Positions 15,213-24,300 of a stretch of DNA of 51,420 bases are shown in pieces. Positions within the stretch are counted from its first letter, which is position 1. Every line of letters begins with the position of its first letter. Both the position numbers and the translations under genes were made by a program. Location: contig CAJUCA010000018.1 of NCBI GenBank assembly GCA_910585265.1, forward strand, positions 1-51,420, given 5' to 3'. The notes under the pieces were generated by a model that searched no databases, had not been told where the DNA came from, and saw only the letters and a program-made list of their open reading frames with translations. The stretch comes from an uncultured Oscillospiraceae bacterium. GTDB lineage: Bacteria; Bacillota; Clostridia; Oscillospirales; Oscillospiraceae.

Positions 15213-16277
15213 ATGGAGCTGGAGGAGATCCGAGCCCTGCGGCGGGCACTGCACCAATGCCCGGAGCCTTCCGGGGAGGAGGTCCGGACCAAGGCCCTGC
15301 TGATGGACTTTCTGCGCGCCCGGACGGGGCTGGAGCTTCACCCCTGCGGGGAGGGGTTCTACGCCGCCCGCCGGGAGCCGGGGGGGACAAGGCCCCCGGT
15401 GGTGCTCCGGGCGGACTACGACGCCCTGGCCCTGCCGGACGGGGGAGCGGCCCACCTGTGCGGTCACGACGGACACGCCGCCGCCCTGTGCGGCGCGGCC
15501 CTGTCCCTGGAGGGGGAGACGCTGGGCCGGGACGTGTTCTTCCTGTTCCAGCCCGCCGAGGAGACCGGGGCCGGGGCCTCCGGCTGCCTGGAGCTGTTTG
15601 ACCGGGAGCGGGTGGCGGAGATCTACGGGGCCCACAACCTGCCGGGGTATCCCCTGGGGCAGGTGCTCACCCGGCCCGGGACGTTCGCCTGCGCCTCCCG
15701 GGGGGTGACGCTGGCGTTGGAGGGGCGGCCCGCCCACGCCGCCTATCCGGAGGACGGCCTGTCCCCGGCGGAGGCGGTGGGGCGGCTGCTGTGCGCCCTG
15801 CCGGAGCTGGCCCGGGCGGATCGGTACGGCGGGCTGACCCTGTGCACCGTGGTGGGGGCGGAGCTGGGGGGACGGGCCTTTGGCACCGCCGCCGCCCGGG
15901 GGGAGGTATGGCTCACCCTGCGGGCGGAGGCGGACGGGGATCTGGAGCGGCTCCATGGGGATATCCTGGGGCTGGCGGAGTCGCTGGCGGGGGAGTACGG
16001 CCTGGGCTTCCATCACGGGGAGCAGGACGCGTTCCCTGCCACCGTAAACGATCCGGCGTGCGCCCGGCTGGTGCTGGAGCGGTGCGGCGGCGGGCTTCTG
16101 CCCGGCCCCATGCGGTGGAGCGAGGACTTTGGGCATTACCTGCGCCGCTGTCCGGGGGCCTTCTTCGGCATCGGGGCGGGGGAGGGGTGCCCGGCCCTCC
16201 ACACCCGGGACTACCAGTACCCCGACGAGCTGCTGGGGCCCACAGTAGAGGCCTTCCGCCGGATCCTGCTGGGGTGA
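15213..16277 (+). CDS. M20-family amidohydrolase (amino-acid amide / N-acyl amino acid hydrolase type)
   Basis: 354 aa, slightly short for the family. Metal and catalytic motifs are in order: RADYDAL (about 66-72), HLCGHDGHA (Cys83, His85, His88), FLFQPAEETGAG (Glu116-117), GAHNLPG and GRPAHAAYPEDG from the lid domain, then LHTRDYQYPDE with the last metal histidine. These match the IAA-amino acid hydrolase / N-acetyl-diaminopimelate deacetylase branch of M20D enzymes. It releases an amino acid from an N-acyl or amide substrate in the cytoplasm. ATG preceded by GGGGAGAG. Single gene with its own promoter; exact substrate unknown. Confidence 0.88.
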   Translation: MELEEIRALRRALHQCPEPSGEEVRTKALLMDFLRARTGLELHPCGEGFYAARREPGGTRPPVVLRADYDALALPDGGAAHLCGHDGHAAALCGAALSLEGETLGRDVFFLFQPAEETGAGASGCLELFDRERVAEIYGAHNLPGYPLGQVLTRPGTFACASRGVTLALEGRPAHAAYPEDGLSPAEAVGRLLCALPELARADRYGGLTLCTVVGAELGGRAFGTAAARGEVWLTLRAEADGDLERLHGDILGLAESLAGEYGLGFHHGEQDAFPATVNDPACARLVLERCGGGLLPGPMRWSEDFGHYLRRCPGAFFGIGAGEGCPALHTRDYQYPDELLGPTVEAFRRILLG

Positions 16278-16287
16278 GGGTTGGCTT

Positions 16288-16374
16288 ACTGCTGTAGTCC
16301 ACCCTGGCGGGCACCTGTTGGTTTACTGCTGTAGTCCTTCTGGACGGGGGCTGGCTGGTTGACTGCTGTAGTCC
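16288..16374. repeat. Three 37-bp tandem repeats at the cotH-like 3' end
   Basis: The core ACTGCTGTAGTCC occurs at 16288, 16325 and 16362, a period of exactly 37 bp. The period is not a multiple of three, so each unit shifts the reading frame. The cotH-like gene terminates inside the second unit; other frames show the same DYSSKPT-type peptide. Confidence 0.9.
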
Positions 16375-18050
16375 TGATCGCCGTCCCGCTGTCCGGGGAG
16401 GGCGGGACCGTTGCCATCCGCTCCGCCGGGGGCCTTTCCCGGACCGCCGCCCATCCCCATGGTGCCCAGGTCGGACAGGGTGAGGGAGGAGGCGTCCACC
16501 AGGCTGTTGGGGTCCCCGGCCTGCCCCTGATCGGTGGCGGGGATGGCTCCGGAGAGCTGGCCGGACACGCTCTCGGTGCGCAGGGCGCAGAAGGTCTCCA
16601 GGGCCGACACGCCCGCCTGGAACTCCTCCAGGGTGCAGAACTTGGTGGGGTCCCGCTCCACGTAGGGGGCGATGAGGGCGCGGGTCTCCGCGAGGATCCC
16701 GGCGGGGGCCGCCGTGCGCAGGAAGTCCTCAAAATACTGGTGGTACAGATCGGTATACTCCGGGCTGGCAAAAATCCAGTCCGCCATGGGGCGGTCCCCG
16801 TCCCCGGAGACGGACAGGGGGGAGTCGATGGGGTCGTTCACCGCCCCGGAGGAGTCCCCGCCCTGGAAGGTGCCGAAGGCCAGATTGTAGTCCCAGGGGA
16901 TGAGGGACAAAAGCCCGTCCTTCTCGTAGAGGTAGTAGTTATGCACCATGGATCCGGTGTAGCTGTCCCCGTTCACCACGTAGTTGTGCACCACGAAGTA
17001 GCGCAGGACCTGGTCGAGATCCACCGCCTCCTGTACGTCCCCGCCGGACAGAGCCTTCAGCGATTGGATGAGGCGGGCCTTGCCGCCGGCGGTGACGGCG
17101 GTTTTCGCGCTGTCAAAGAGGTTGGGGTAGCTGTCCGGGTCGTCGTCTATGTACTTCAGCTTTACGTCGTCGGAGCTCCTGCCGCCCTTGCCGCCGGGGA
17201 AGCCCTCCGGCATCCCGCCGCCGTCCGGAAGGGCGGAGGGGTCGAAGTCCTCCGGCGGGCCGCCGCTGGGGGAGCCGGGGAGCTGGAAATCCTCCGGGGT
17301 GCCGCCGGGGTCCCCGCCGTCCGGTTTGCCGGGGCGTCCGGGCCGCTGGCTGTCCCCGTCCGCCGGGAAGCCCTCAAAGCCCTCGAAGTCCTCCATGTCG
17401 AAGTCCCGGCCGTTGCCCCGGCCCCCGCCGAAGTCCATGCTGTCCGGCTTGTAGAGGGCCCCGGCGTCCTGGCCGTAATTGCGCCGGAGGAAGCCGTCCT
17501 CCACCCCCTCCACCGCCAGGTACAGCCCCCAGTCCTCCCCGTTGACGGTGATCCAGACGTAGCTGCACAGGGGGGCCTTTACCCCGAAGCCGGCCATGAG
17601 CTGATAGGTGAGGTAGTCCTTCATGTAGGTGTTGTCCTGGATGATGTTGTTCAGGCACAGCTTATCCAGGCCGTGGTAGCTCTTGCCCGCCTCATAGTGG
17701 TCAAATTCCAGCTTGAAGCTGTAGCGGCTGCTGCCCAGCTGGGAGACGGTGGACAGGGAGGTGTTCCCCTTGGCCCGGATGGCGATGTTTTTGTAGGCCT
17801 CGTTGTCGATGACAACAGAGCAGGGGGAGTATTCCTCGCTCTCGCAGGTGTCTATAAAGCCCTCCCAATCGTCCATCACGATGTCGAGGGTGTGGACGCG
17901 GCCCGTGTCGAACAGCCGGGTTTCGTAGCCCAGGGCTTGGGCGGCGGACGGAAGCCCCAGGGCCTCCCCGTTGAGGAACAGCAGGGCGATCGCCAGGGAC
18001 AGGGCGGCGGCCAGGGCGCAGATCCGGTCGATGTATCTGTGGGCTGCCAT
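16323..18050 (-). CDS. CotH kinase family protein
   Basis: 575 aa. An N-terminal hydrophobic segment (about residues 8-30) anchors or exports it. The CotH kinase region covers about 50-450, with IRAKGNTS, the ligand segment FDHYEAGKSYHGLDKLCLNN, ITVNGEDWGLYLAVEGVEDGFL and the IPWDYNLAFG metal-binding motif. An insert of about 110 residues rich in Pro, Gly and Asp lies between the two halves of the domain. The C-terminus ends in the 37-bp repeat array. CotH proteins of spore formers are atypical protein kinases of coat proteins. This one is the third gene of a VTC-DUF4956-CotH set, so its target may instead be linked to that set. Confidence 0.85.
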   Translation of the reverse strand: MAAHRYIDRICALAAALSLAIALLFLNGEALGLPSAAQALGYETRLFDTGRVHTLDIVMDDWEGFIDTCESEEYSPCSVVIDNEAYKNIAIRAKGNTSLSTVSQLGSSRYSFKLEFDHYEAGKSYHGLDKLCLNNIIQDNTYMKDYLTYQLMAGFGVKAPLCSYVWITVNGEDWGLYLAVEGVEDGFLRRNYGQDAGALYKPDSMDFGGGRGNGRDFDMEDFEGFEGFPADGDSQRPGRPGKPDGGDPGGTPEDFQLPGSPSGGPPEDFDPSALPDGGGMPEGFPGGKGGRSSDDVKLKYIDDDPDSYPNLFDSAKTAVTAGGKARLIQSLKALSGGDVQEAVDLDQVLRYFVVHNYVVNGDSYTGSMVHNYYLYEKDGLLSLIPWDYNLAFGTFQGGDSSGAVNDPIDSPLSVSGDGDRPMADWIFASPEYTDLYHQYFEDFLRTAAPAGILAETRALIAPYVERDPTKFCTLEEFQAGVSALETFCALRTESVSGQLSGAIPATDQGQAGDPNSLVDASSLTLSDLGTMGMGGGPGKAPGGADGNGPALPGQRDGDQDYSSQPASPRPEGLQQ

Positions 18051-18054
18051 GGCC

Positions 18055-18726
18055 TTACCCCAGATAGTCGCCGTTGTAGCTCACCAGCACGGCACTGCGC
18101 ACGCCCTCCAGCCCGGCCAGGGCGTTGACGAACCCGGTGTCCCCGTCCCGGAGGCGGACGTCCAGGTTCAGCTCCACCAGCCCCTCCCGGACGGTCTTGC
18201 TTTTCACCGCGCAGCGGCGGGTGCTGGCCTCCAGCAGGGCCCGGGCCTGGGCCTCCGCTTCGCCGTCCCCGCATTGGAGCACCACGATATAGGGGTTTAC
18301 GTGGGACTTCCTGTTGACGAACACCAGCAGGATCAGGCCGATGATCAGGCTGCCAAAGACGGCCAGCGGGATCATCCCCGCCGCCAGCACGATGCCCACG
18401 GCGATGGCCCAGAACAGGAAGGCCAGGTCCAGCGGCTCCTTCACGGCGGTGCGGAAGCGGACGATGGACAGCGCGCCCACCATGCCCAGGGACAGCACCA
18501 CGTTGCTGGTGACGGCCAGGATAACCATGGTGGTGATCATGGTCAGGGCCACCAGGGTCACGCCGAAGCTGGACGAGTACATCACGCCGGAAAAGGTTTT
18601 CTTGTACACCAGCAGGATAAACAGCCCGATGCCGAAGGCCAGAGCCAGGGCCAGAACCATGTCCAGCAGGCTGACGCTGGCCACGTTGTCCAGAAAGCTG
18701 GACTTGAAAATTTCTTGGAATGTCAT
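18055..18726 (-). CDS. DUF4956 family membrane protein
   Basis: 223 aa with four hydrophobic segments in the first 140 residues and a soluble C-terminal domain of about 80 residues. The central motif MVGALSIVRFRTAVKEPLDLAFLFW is the family hallmark; the basic FRT segment lies between membrane segments. The C-terminal part looks like a small alpha/beta domain. It lies 16 bp after the VTC-domain gene and 4 bp before the CotH gene, so all three are one operon. DUF4956 proteins commonly accompany VTC proteins; their molecular role is unknown. Confidence 0.85.
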   Translation of the reverse strand: MTFQEIFKSSFLDNVASVSLLDMVLALALAFGIGLFILLVYKKTFSGVMYSSSFGVTLVALTMITTMVILAVTSNVVLSLGMVGALSIVRFRTAVKEPLDLAFLFWAIAVGIVLAAGMIPLAVFGSLIIGLILLVFVNRKSHVNPYIVVLQCGDGEAEAQARALLEASTRRCAVKSKTVREGLVELNLDVRLRDGDTGFVNALAGLEGVRSAVLVSYNGDYLG

Positions 18727-18742
18727 ATGGGTCCCTCCTGTT

Positions 18743-19417
18743 TTAACCGTAGATGCGGGCGGCGGCGTATTTGGAGAACGCCCCGGTTTGCCGCCCTGTG
18801 AGCTGCACCGCGTCCCGGATCACGCTGGGGAGAAAGGCGTCCCACTTCACCTCCAGGAGGGTGACGGGCTCTCCCGCCGGGATGGTGACGCAGTCCGGGT
18901 TGAGAAAGTCGGTGGAGCCAAGCCCGGTTCGGATGTCGTAGTCCAGGGTCACCCGCACATTGCCGGGGGCGTAGACAAAGGGCCGCCGGGTGTAGTCCAC
19001 GAGGGTGCGGGGCCGCAGGCCCTGGGTGGCCATCTTGCGGTACAGCTCCCGCACCAGGGGCTGTCCGCTGTCCGCCATCCAGGCCAGCTCCCCGTCCACC
19101 ACCGCCTGGGCCTGCGCCGGGGTGAGCTTTGCCGTCTCCTTGGTGCCCAGGCCGCCCTGCTTGCTCTTTTTCTCCAGGCGGATCAGGGTGAGGTCAGAAT
19201 TGTAGTACCGGAGGCGGAACTTCTCCCGGCGGTCCACCCCGTTCAGCTTCTCCCGCAGGGCCTTGTCCGACGGAGTGTCGAAATAGAGGCTGCGGATGCG
19301 GTACTGCCCGCCCGGGGCGTGGGGGTCGGGCGCGCACACCGCCCCCAGCCGGGCCTGGAGGGCCAGACGGTCGGAGAGGCTGATCTCGTGTTTCCACTCG
19401 TGCCGGAATTGGGCCAT
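18743..19417 (-). CDS. VTC-domain (polyphosphate polymerase-like) protein
   Basis: 224 aa, a stand-alone VTC/triphosphate-tunnel domain. Tunnel residues appear in order: RHEWKHEI at the N-terminus, YRIRSLYFDT, EKFRLRYYN, LIRLEKKSKQGG, VRVTLDYDIR and LLEVKWDAFLP. In yeast Vtc4 the same fold makes polyphosphate from ATP. The ATG at 19417 follows GGAAAGGA; the frame continues upstream through a MITE and was trimmed. No membrane segment is present, so the neighbouring DUF4956 protein may tether it. Catalytic polyphosphate synthesis in bacteria of this type is inference. Confidence 0.85.
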   Translation of the reverse strand: MAQFRHEWKHEISLSDRLALQARLGAVCAPDPHAPGGQYRIRSLYFDTPSDKALREKLNGVDRREKFRLRYYNSDLTLIRLEKKSKQGGLGTKETAKLTPAQAQAVVDGELAWMADSGQPLVRELYRKMATQGLRPRTLVDYTRRPFVYAPGNVRVTLDYDIRTGLGSTDFLNPDCVTIPAGEPVTLLEVKWDAFLPSVIRDAVQLTGRQTGAFSKYAAARIYG

Positions 19418-19494
19418 TTCATCACGTCCTTTCCGGAGGGTACTGTAGCACGGAAAGCTGAACCGGAGCTGAAAATCCGGGGCGGATTGTGTAA

Positions 19495-19655
19495 GAGCCT
19501 GTTTAAAATCTATCAAAACGCCATCCCGGCACATCTTTTTCCGCTGGCCGGCGTTGATTTGACTTGAAATACACAAAGTATTCCTGCGCCAAATCGCCTT
19601 GTCCAGCGAAAAAATCTGCGCCTGTCTGGCATTCCGCCAGATTTTAAACAGGCTC
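19495..19655. mobile_element. MITE-like element, copy 1 (161 bp)
   Basis: Ends are perfect inverted repeats GAGCCTGTTTAAAATCT / AGATTTTAAACAGGCTC, flanked by TAA on both sides (target duplication). It is about 97% identical to the copy at 45809-45969, in opposite orientation. No transposase is encoded. It separates the VTC operon from the divergent response regulator and supplies the upstream part of a spurious extended reading frame of the VTC gene. Confidence 0.9.
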
Positions 19656-19679
19656 TAAAGGAACTGTGAACAGAAGAAT

Positions 19680-19698
19680 TTCAGCTTCCCTTCAGCTT
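19680..19698 (+). promoter_or_regulatory. Direct repeat upstream of the response regulator
   Basis: TTCAGCTT occurs twice with an 11-bp period, directly upstream of a TATGAT (19706-19711) that lacks a good -35 box. OmpR-family regulators typically bind such direct repeats, so this may be an autoregulatory site. Confidence 0.4.
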
Positions 19699-19745
19699 GG
19701 GATGGTATGATGGCGGCAGGGGAAAGCGGGGGGGAGGAGAAGCCT

Positions 19746-20432
19746 GTGAAAATCCTGATGATTGAGGACGACAAGCCGCTGGCGGATTCCGTGGGGACGC
19801 TGCTGGGCCAGCAGGGGTTTGAGGTGGAGTGCGTCTACGACGGGGTGAGCGGCGCGGAATATGCCCGGCTGGGGATCTACGATCTGCTGATCCTGGACGT
19901 GCTGATGCCGGGGATGGACGGCTACCAGGTGGCCCGGCAGGTGCGGGCGGGACGGTGCGCCGTCCCCATCCTGATGCTCACCGCCCGGGGCGGGGTGGAG
20001 GACCGGATCGAGGGCCTCAATGCCGGGGCGGACTACTACCTGTCCAAGCCCTTCGACAGCCGGGAGCTGCTGGCCTGCGTCAACGCCCTGCTCCGGCGGC
20101 AGGGCGGGCAGGTGGACGAGCTGTCCCTGGGCAATACGGCGTTGGAGCTTGGCTCCTGCACCCTGGTGTGCGGGGAGCGGGGGGTGCGGCTGTCCGCCCG
20201 GGAGTTCGACGTGATGCGCTTCCTCCTCCAGGCCCGTGACCGGATCTCCCCCAAGGAGGCCATTCTGGAAAAGGTGTGGGGGTATGACTCCAACGCGGTG
20301 GAGAATCACGTGGAGGTCTACGTGGGCTTTTTGCGGAAGAAGCTGGCCAGCATTGGCTCCAACGTGAAAATCGAGGCGGTGCGGCGGCTGGGCTACCGCC
20401 TGGAGGTAGAAAATTTTGCAGAAATGATTTGA
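19746..20432 (+). CDS. OmpR/PhoB-family response regulator (orphan)
   Basis: 228 aa from a GTG with GGAGGAGAAG upstream; an ATG 39 bp earlier has no good binding site. Receiver domain about 1-115: acidic pair IEDD, phospho-acceptor Asp in LILDVLMPGMDGY, conserved Thr in MLTAR and Lys in LSKPFD. Winged-helix domain about 130-225 with LSAREFDVMRFLL and the recognition region NHVEVYVGFLRKKL. It should bind DNA when phosphorylated. No histidine kinase gene adjoins it, so its partner is elsewhere. Its stop codon overlaps the promoter of the yceD-rpmF operon. Confidence 0.92.
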   Translation: MKILMIEDDKPLADSVGTLLGQQGFEVECVYDGVSGAEYARLGIYDLLILDVLMPGMDGYQVARQVRAGRCAVPILMLTARGGVEDRIEGLNAGADYYLSKPFDSRELLACVNALLRRQGGQVDELSLGNTALELGSCTLVCGERGVRLSAREFDVMRFLLQARDRISPKEAILEKVWGYDSNAVENHVEVYVGFLRKKLASIGSNVKIEAVRRLGYRLEVENFAEMI

Positions 20433-20457
20433 CAATTCCCGCGCTCTTTAGTATAAT
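20429..20457 (+). promoter_or_regulatory. Consensus SigA promoter of yceD-rpmF
   Basis: Perfect TTGACA and perfect TATAAT with a 17-bp spacer, the strongest promoter match seen in the window, fitting a ribosomal protein operon. The -35 box overlaps the response regulator stop codon. Confidence 0.88.
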
Positions 20458-20486
20458 AGCAGTCGTGCCATTATGCGAGGTGGATC

Positions 20487-20999
20487 ATGAAGCTGAATTT
20501 GGAACGCTTGGCCCGGGAGCCGGGCGCGGTTCTGCCCTTTGACTGTGTGCTGGATCTGTCCCAGGAGGAGTGGAACGGCGGGCGGCCCTTCACCCATGGC
20601 GTCCGCGTCATGGGAAAGGTGCGCAACATGGCGGGGGCGTTGACCCTCAGCGCGGAGCTGAGCGGGCTGCTGTCCCTGGTGTGCGACCGGTGCGCCCAGC
20701 CCTTTGAGCGGGAGAAAACGGTGGAGTACGAGACTCTGCTGGCCTTTGAGCTGGCCAACGGGGAGAGCGACGACATCGTCCTGCTGGACAAGGACGGGGA
20801 GCTGGATCTGGACGGGCTGATGACCGAGGTGTTCCTCCTTGAAATGGACACGAAGAACCTGTGCTCTGAGGATTGCAGGGGGCTGTGCCCCGGCTGCGGC
20901 GTGGATCTGAACCACGAGCCCTGCCGGTGTAAGAAGGAGATCGACCCCCGGCTGGCGAAGCTGGCCCAGCTCCTGGAGAAGCAGGAGGATCAAGCGTGA
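20487..20999 (+). CDS. yceD: YceD/DUF177 family protein
   Basis: 170 aa. Typical DUF177 features: an N-terminal beta-rich domain, a CDRCAQPFE motif near residue 70 and a C-terminal metal-binding-like pattern CSEDCRGLCPGCGVDLN. In bacteria and plastids the gene is linked to rpmF and the protein is implicated in 23S rRNA accumulation. Here it is 48 bp upstream of rpmF, the conserved arrangement. ATG preceded by GAGGTGG. Cytoplasmic. Confidence 0.9.
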   Translation: MKLNLERLAREPGAVLPFDCVLDLSQEEWNGGRPFTHGVRVMGKVRNMAGALTLSAELSGLLSLVCDRCAQPFEREKTVEYETLLAFELANGESDDIVLLDKDGELDLDGLMTEVFLLEMDTKNLCSEDCRGLCPGCGVDLNHEPCRCKKEIDPRLAKLAQLLEKQEDQA

Positions 21000-21047
21000 G
21001 TATGCTGTATGTCCGATTGGACATTGGCGATATAAGGAGGTGTCAAA

Positions 21048-21233
21048 ATGGCCGTCCCGAAAAGTAAGGTATCCAAGCAGCGCAGGAATAAGCGACGCAG
21101 CTCCGTGTGGAAGCTGGAGACCCCCGGTATCAACACCTGCCCCAAGTGTGGTACTGTGACCCTGCCCCACCGCGTCTGCAAGAACTGCATGAGCTACAAT
21201 GGCCGGGAGGTTACCGCCTCCGCCGAGAAGTGA
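21048..21233 (+). CDS. rpmF: 50S ribosomal protein bL32
   Basis: 61 aa. Starts MAVPKSKVSKQRRNKRRS, as in nearly all bL32 proteins, and has the zinc-binding cysteines in CPKCG and CKNC (about residues 28-44). A strong AAGGAGG precedes the ATG by seven bases. Being the four-cysteine (C+) form, it requires zinc; no C- paralogue is in the window. Confidence 0.97.
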   Translation: MAVPKSKVSKQRRNKRRSSVWKLETPGINTCPKCGTVTLPHRVCKNCMSYNGREVTASAEK

Positions 21234-21250
21234 CGCCTGCCTGGAAACGG

Positions 21251-21282
21251 AAAAAAGCTGCCGCTGCCGCGGCGGCTTTTTT
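21251..21282 (+). terminator. rpmF terminator
   Basis: AAAAAAGC(T)GCCGC pairs with GCGGC GGCTTTTTT; strong GC stem followed by six T, 17 bp after the stop codon. Confidence 0.85.
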
Positions 21283-21299
21283 GCTGGCTTGACGAACAA

Positions 21300-21331
21300 C
21301 CGCCCCGCCCGGTTTGATCCGGGCGGGGCGG
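21300..21331 (-). terminator. Terminator of the BlaI-M56 operon
   Basis: CCGCCCCGCCCGG pairs perfectly with CCGGGCGGGGCGG around a six-base loop, just behind the minus-strand M56 gene. Convergent with the rpmF terminator. Confidence 0.7.
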
Positions 21332-21338
21332 TTGCTGT

Positions 21339-24300
21339 TTATTGCAGCTCGCAGCTGCCGGGGACCATGTCGAAGCCCTTGCCGTTAAATTGGAGCGTAC
21401 ACGTCACATGGCTGGGGAAGCATTCGGTCGATAGGCCGTCAATCAAGAGTTGAACCCCCAGATCGAGCCGGAAGCGGCTGTCGTTTGTTTCATCGAAGAA
21501 ATAGTGCACCTGATCACCGGTAATGGAAAGGGTGATATTGCCAGGAGCCAGCCGCTCCTCGCTCAGCATATCCGCGAGTGGTATTACCACTGTTTTGCCT
21601 TGGTAGGTGAGGGTGGCGACGTGGGTGCTGCTGTCATATTGGCAGGAGGAGCTGTTGTTGAAGTCCTCCATCAGCGGCCTCCAGTCGTGGGCGTAGTCTA
21701 CGGCGGCGGGGGCGGCGTCCAGGTCATACACCACCAGCCCCTGCCCGAAGCAGCTGGAACCGCTGTTCACCTCGCTGATGACGGCCAAGGGGCCGTAGGT
21801 GTTCGGGCCGCCCAGCTTTTTCAGCTGGGGCATCATGCAGTGTATGGTGTGGGCTGTGTGGTCGAAGGACTGGATGAAGTTCCCATCCCAGCGGATCAGT
21901 GTCTTTGAGCCGCAGTCCCGGGAGAACACCCAGATCATGTCGTCGGGCAGCTCCGCCACCTTGTACCATTCGTCGGGGTCGTCGGGGAGATCATTGCTGA
22001 TATTGACTACGGGAGCGTCCAGCGGGGCGGCGGTGGTGATGTCGATGGGGGTGGGCTCCTCCTTCACGCCCATGTCCAGCTGATCCGGCGCTTGCAGAAC
22101 CCAGTTCGCCCCGTCGTAGCTGAGGGTGAAGGCGGCGGTGCCCACAGTATGACCCATCATGCAGTGCTCATCCGCCGGTTCGTAGGGCGGAACCACCCGA
22201 ACCAGATCCTTCATGGTCTCATCCGCCGGACAGAACAGCAGTTCAAAGCGGATGGAATTGTCCGGGTTAAAGCTGATCCGGCGGAAGTCGCAGGCGTAAA
22301 CATAGGCGCGGCCATCCCGGATATGTTCGTAGCCGTTGAAGAAGTCCTCCGGGAGAACACAGCTTCCCGTAATGTAGCGGCGGTCGAAGTCCTCGCTGTC
22401 CGGGTCGCCCTCGTTGTGGGAATAGGTGACGGCCATCATCCGACCGTCCTTACTGTAAGCCGCCACGTTGTTTTGGTTGAAGCGCAGCAGGAGATCATCC
22501 TGGGTGTCAAAGGCATCGGCGTAGGTGAGCGCCCCGTTGTTCCACTCGTACACCTCGTACCGGGCGAAGCCGGCATTCATCCACTGGAGCGCCAGCTCGT
22601 TCTGCCCGTCGCCGTCGAAGTCCCGGACAAACAGGGCGGGGAACTGATCGGCGGTGACGGTGGAACCCAGCAGGTAGGCCGCGCCGTTCCACTCCAGCCA
22701 GGGAAGCCCGCCCCCGCCCTGCCACAGTCTGGCGGCTCCGGCCTCGGTGTCGGGGCTGGCCTCCGCCAGCAGCGCCGCCCCGGCGGGGAGATAGGGCGCG
22801 AGCCTGCCGTCCTCATAGGTGAACCAGGCCGCTTCGGGCTTCCGGTTCTGCGGGCCCCAGCCCGTGGCGGCCTCAAATTCCTCCCGGGTGGCCTTGGCGC
22901 CGTCCACGAAATAACGTTCGTCGGTTTCGCTGTGAATTTCACACCAAGTTATATTTTTGACTTCAAAGCCGTTTTCAGTAAACAGGGCAGAGCCAATGCC
23001 CCAATTAAACGCACTGCCGCTCCAATCAAAGGTGCCGTCCGACTTCAGGTTCCCAAAGGCGCGGTAGACGGGGTTGTAGCCGTAGATTTCGTCCCCCTGA
23101 CGGTGGAGGATCAGGTAGCCCACAACGCTGTATAAATACTCATACTCCCCCTCGGGCCAGATGACCATTTCGTTGACGCCGTCCCGGTCCAGGTCGATGA
23201 CGGCCAGCCTGCCCGCCTCCACCACGGCGTCGGGGAACTGGTTGTCCCCATAGTAGAAGGTTCTCAGGTCGTGGATGCCGTAGGTCCGGCCATCGCCCTC
23301 GGCATAATGGGAGTAGGCGGAGATGAACTGCCGCTCCCCGTCCAGCACCTCCTTCATCCACGGGTCCAGCAGGGCGGACAGTCCGGCCTCCGGGCCTTGG
23401 GTGGCGGTGGGCGTGGGGTCGGGAATGGGCTCGGATTCGTTCCGGGCGGACACCGGGTCGGTGAGCAGGCACACCGCCGCCAGCACCGCCGCGATGGAGC
23501 TGACCACAATCACCCACAGGGCGGGGCGGCGGTAGCCCAGCACGTGCTTGATGCGCCCCTTGGCGTCCCCCTCGTCAAAGGCCAGGGGGGAGGGGGCGGG
23601 CAGACGCCGCCCGGTGGCCAGGGCCAGCAGGGTATAGGAGTAATCCGCCTTCACCTGGGGGCCGAGCTGCCGCACCACCGCCTCGTCGCAGGCGGCCTCG
23701 ATGTCCCGGCTCATGAGGACGTAGGCGGCCCACACCAGCGGGTTGAACCAGTGGAGGGCCAGGGCGACCCAGCACACGGGCTTAACGATGTGGTCCAGGC
23801 GGCGCAGGTGAGCACGCTCGTGGCAGAGGATGAAGCTCCTGGCCTGACCCGCCAGCCCCGCCGGCAGGTAGATCCGGGGCCGGAGCATTCCCAGGATGAA
23901 GGGGGAGTCCACCGCCGGATGCTCCCAGGCCCCGTCCTTGGCCCGGATCGCGCCGAACAGGCGGCGGCGCAGGCGCAGGTAGGAGATCAGGCCATAGCTC
24001 CCCATGGCCGCCCCGCCCGCCAGCCACACCCCGGTGATCATGGCCCGCCAGGGGAAGGGTGCGGGGGCCTCCGGCGAGGGCACGGCGGGGGCCTCGTCCC
24101 CGGGGAGGGTGAGGGCGGGGGGATTGGGATTGCTGATCACAGGGTTTACCGCCTGCCCCGGATTCTGGACGGGGGCGGTGGGGGTAACGGGGTTCGCGGG
24201 CTGCTGTCCGGCGTCCTGCTGGGGGAGGTAGAGCTGCCCTTGGGCGGGCCGGGCCTCCGGCACGATGGACAGGGGGCTTTCCAGGGACACGGGGATCAGC

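Noticed and set aside
16288..16374. CRISPR array
   Set aside because: Three units with a 37-bp period have no separate unique spacers of CRISPR length and overlap a gene's 3' end; simple tandem repeat.
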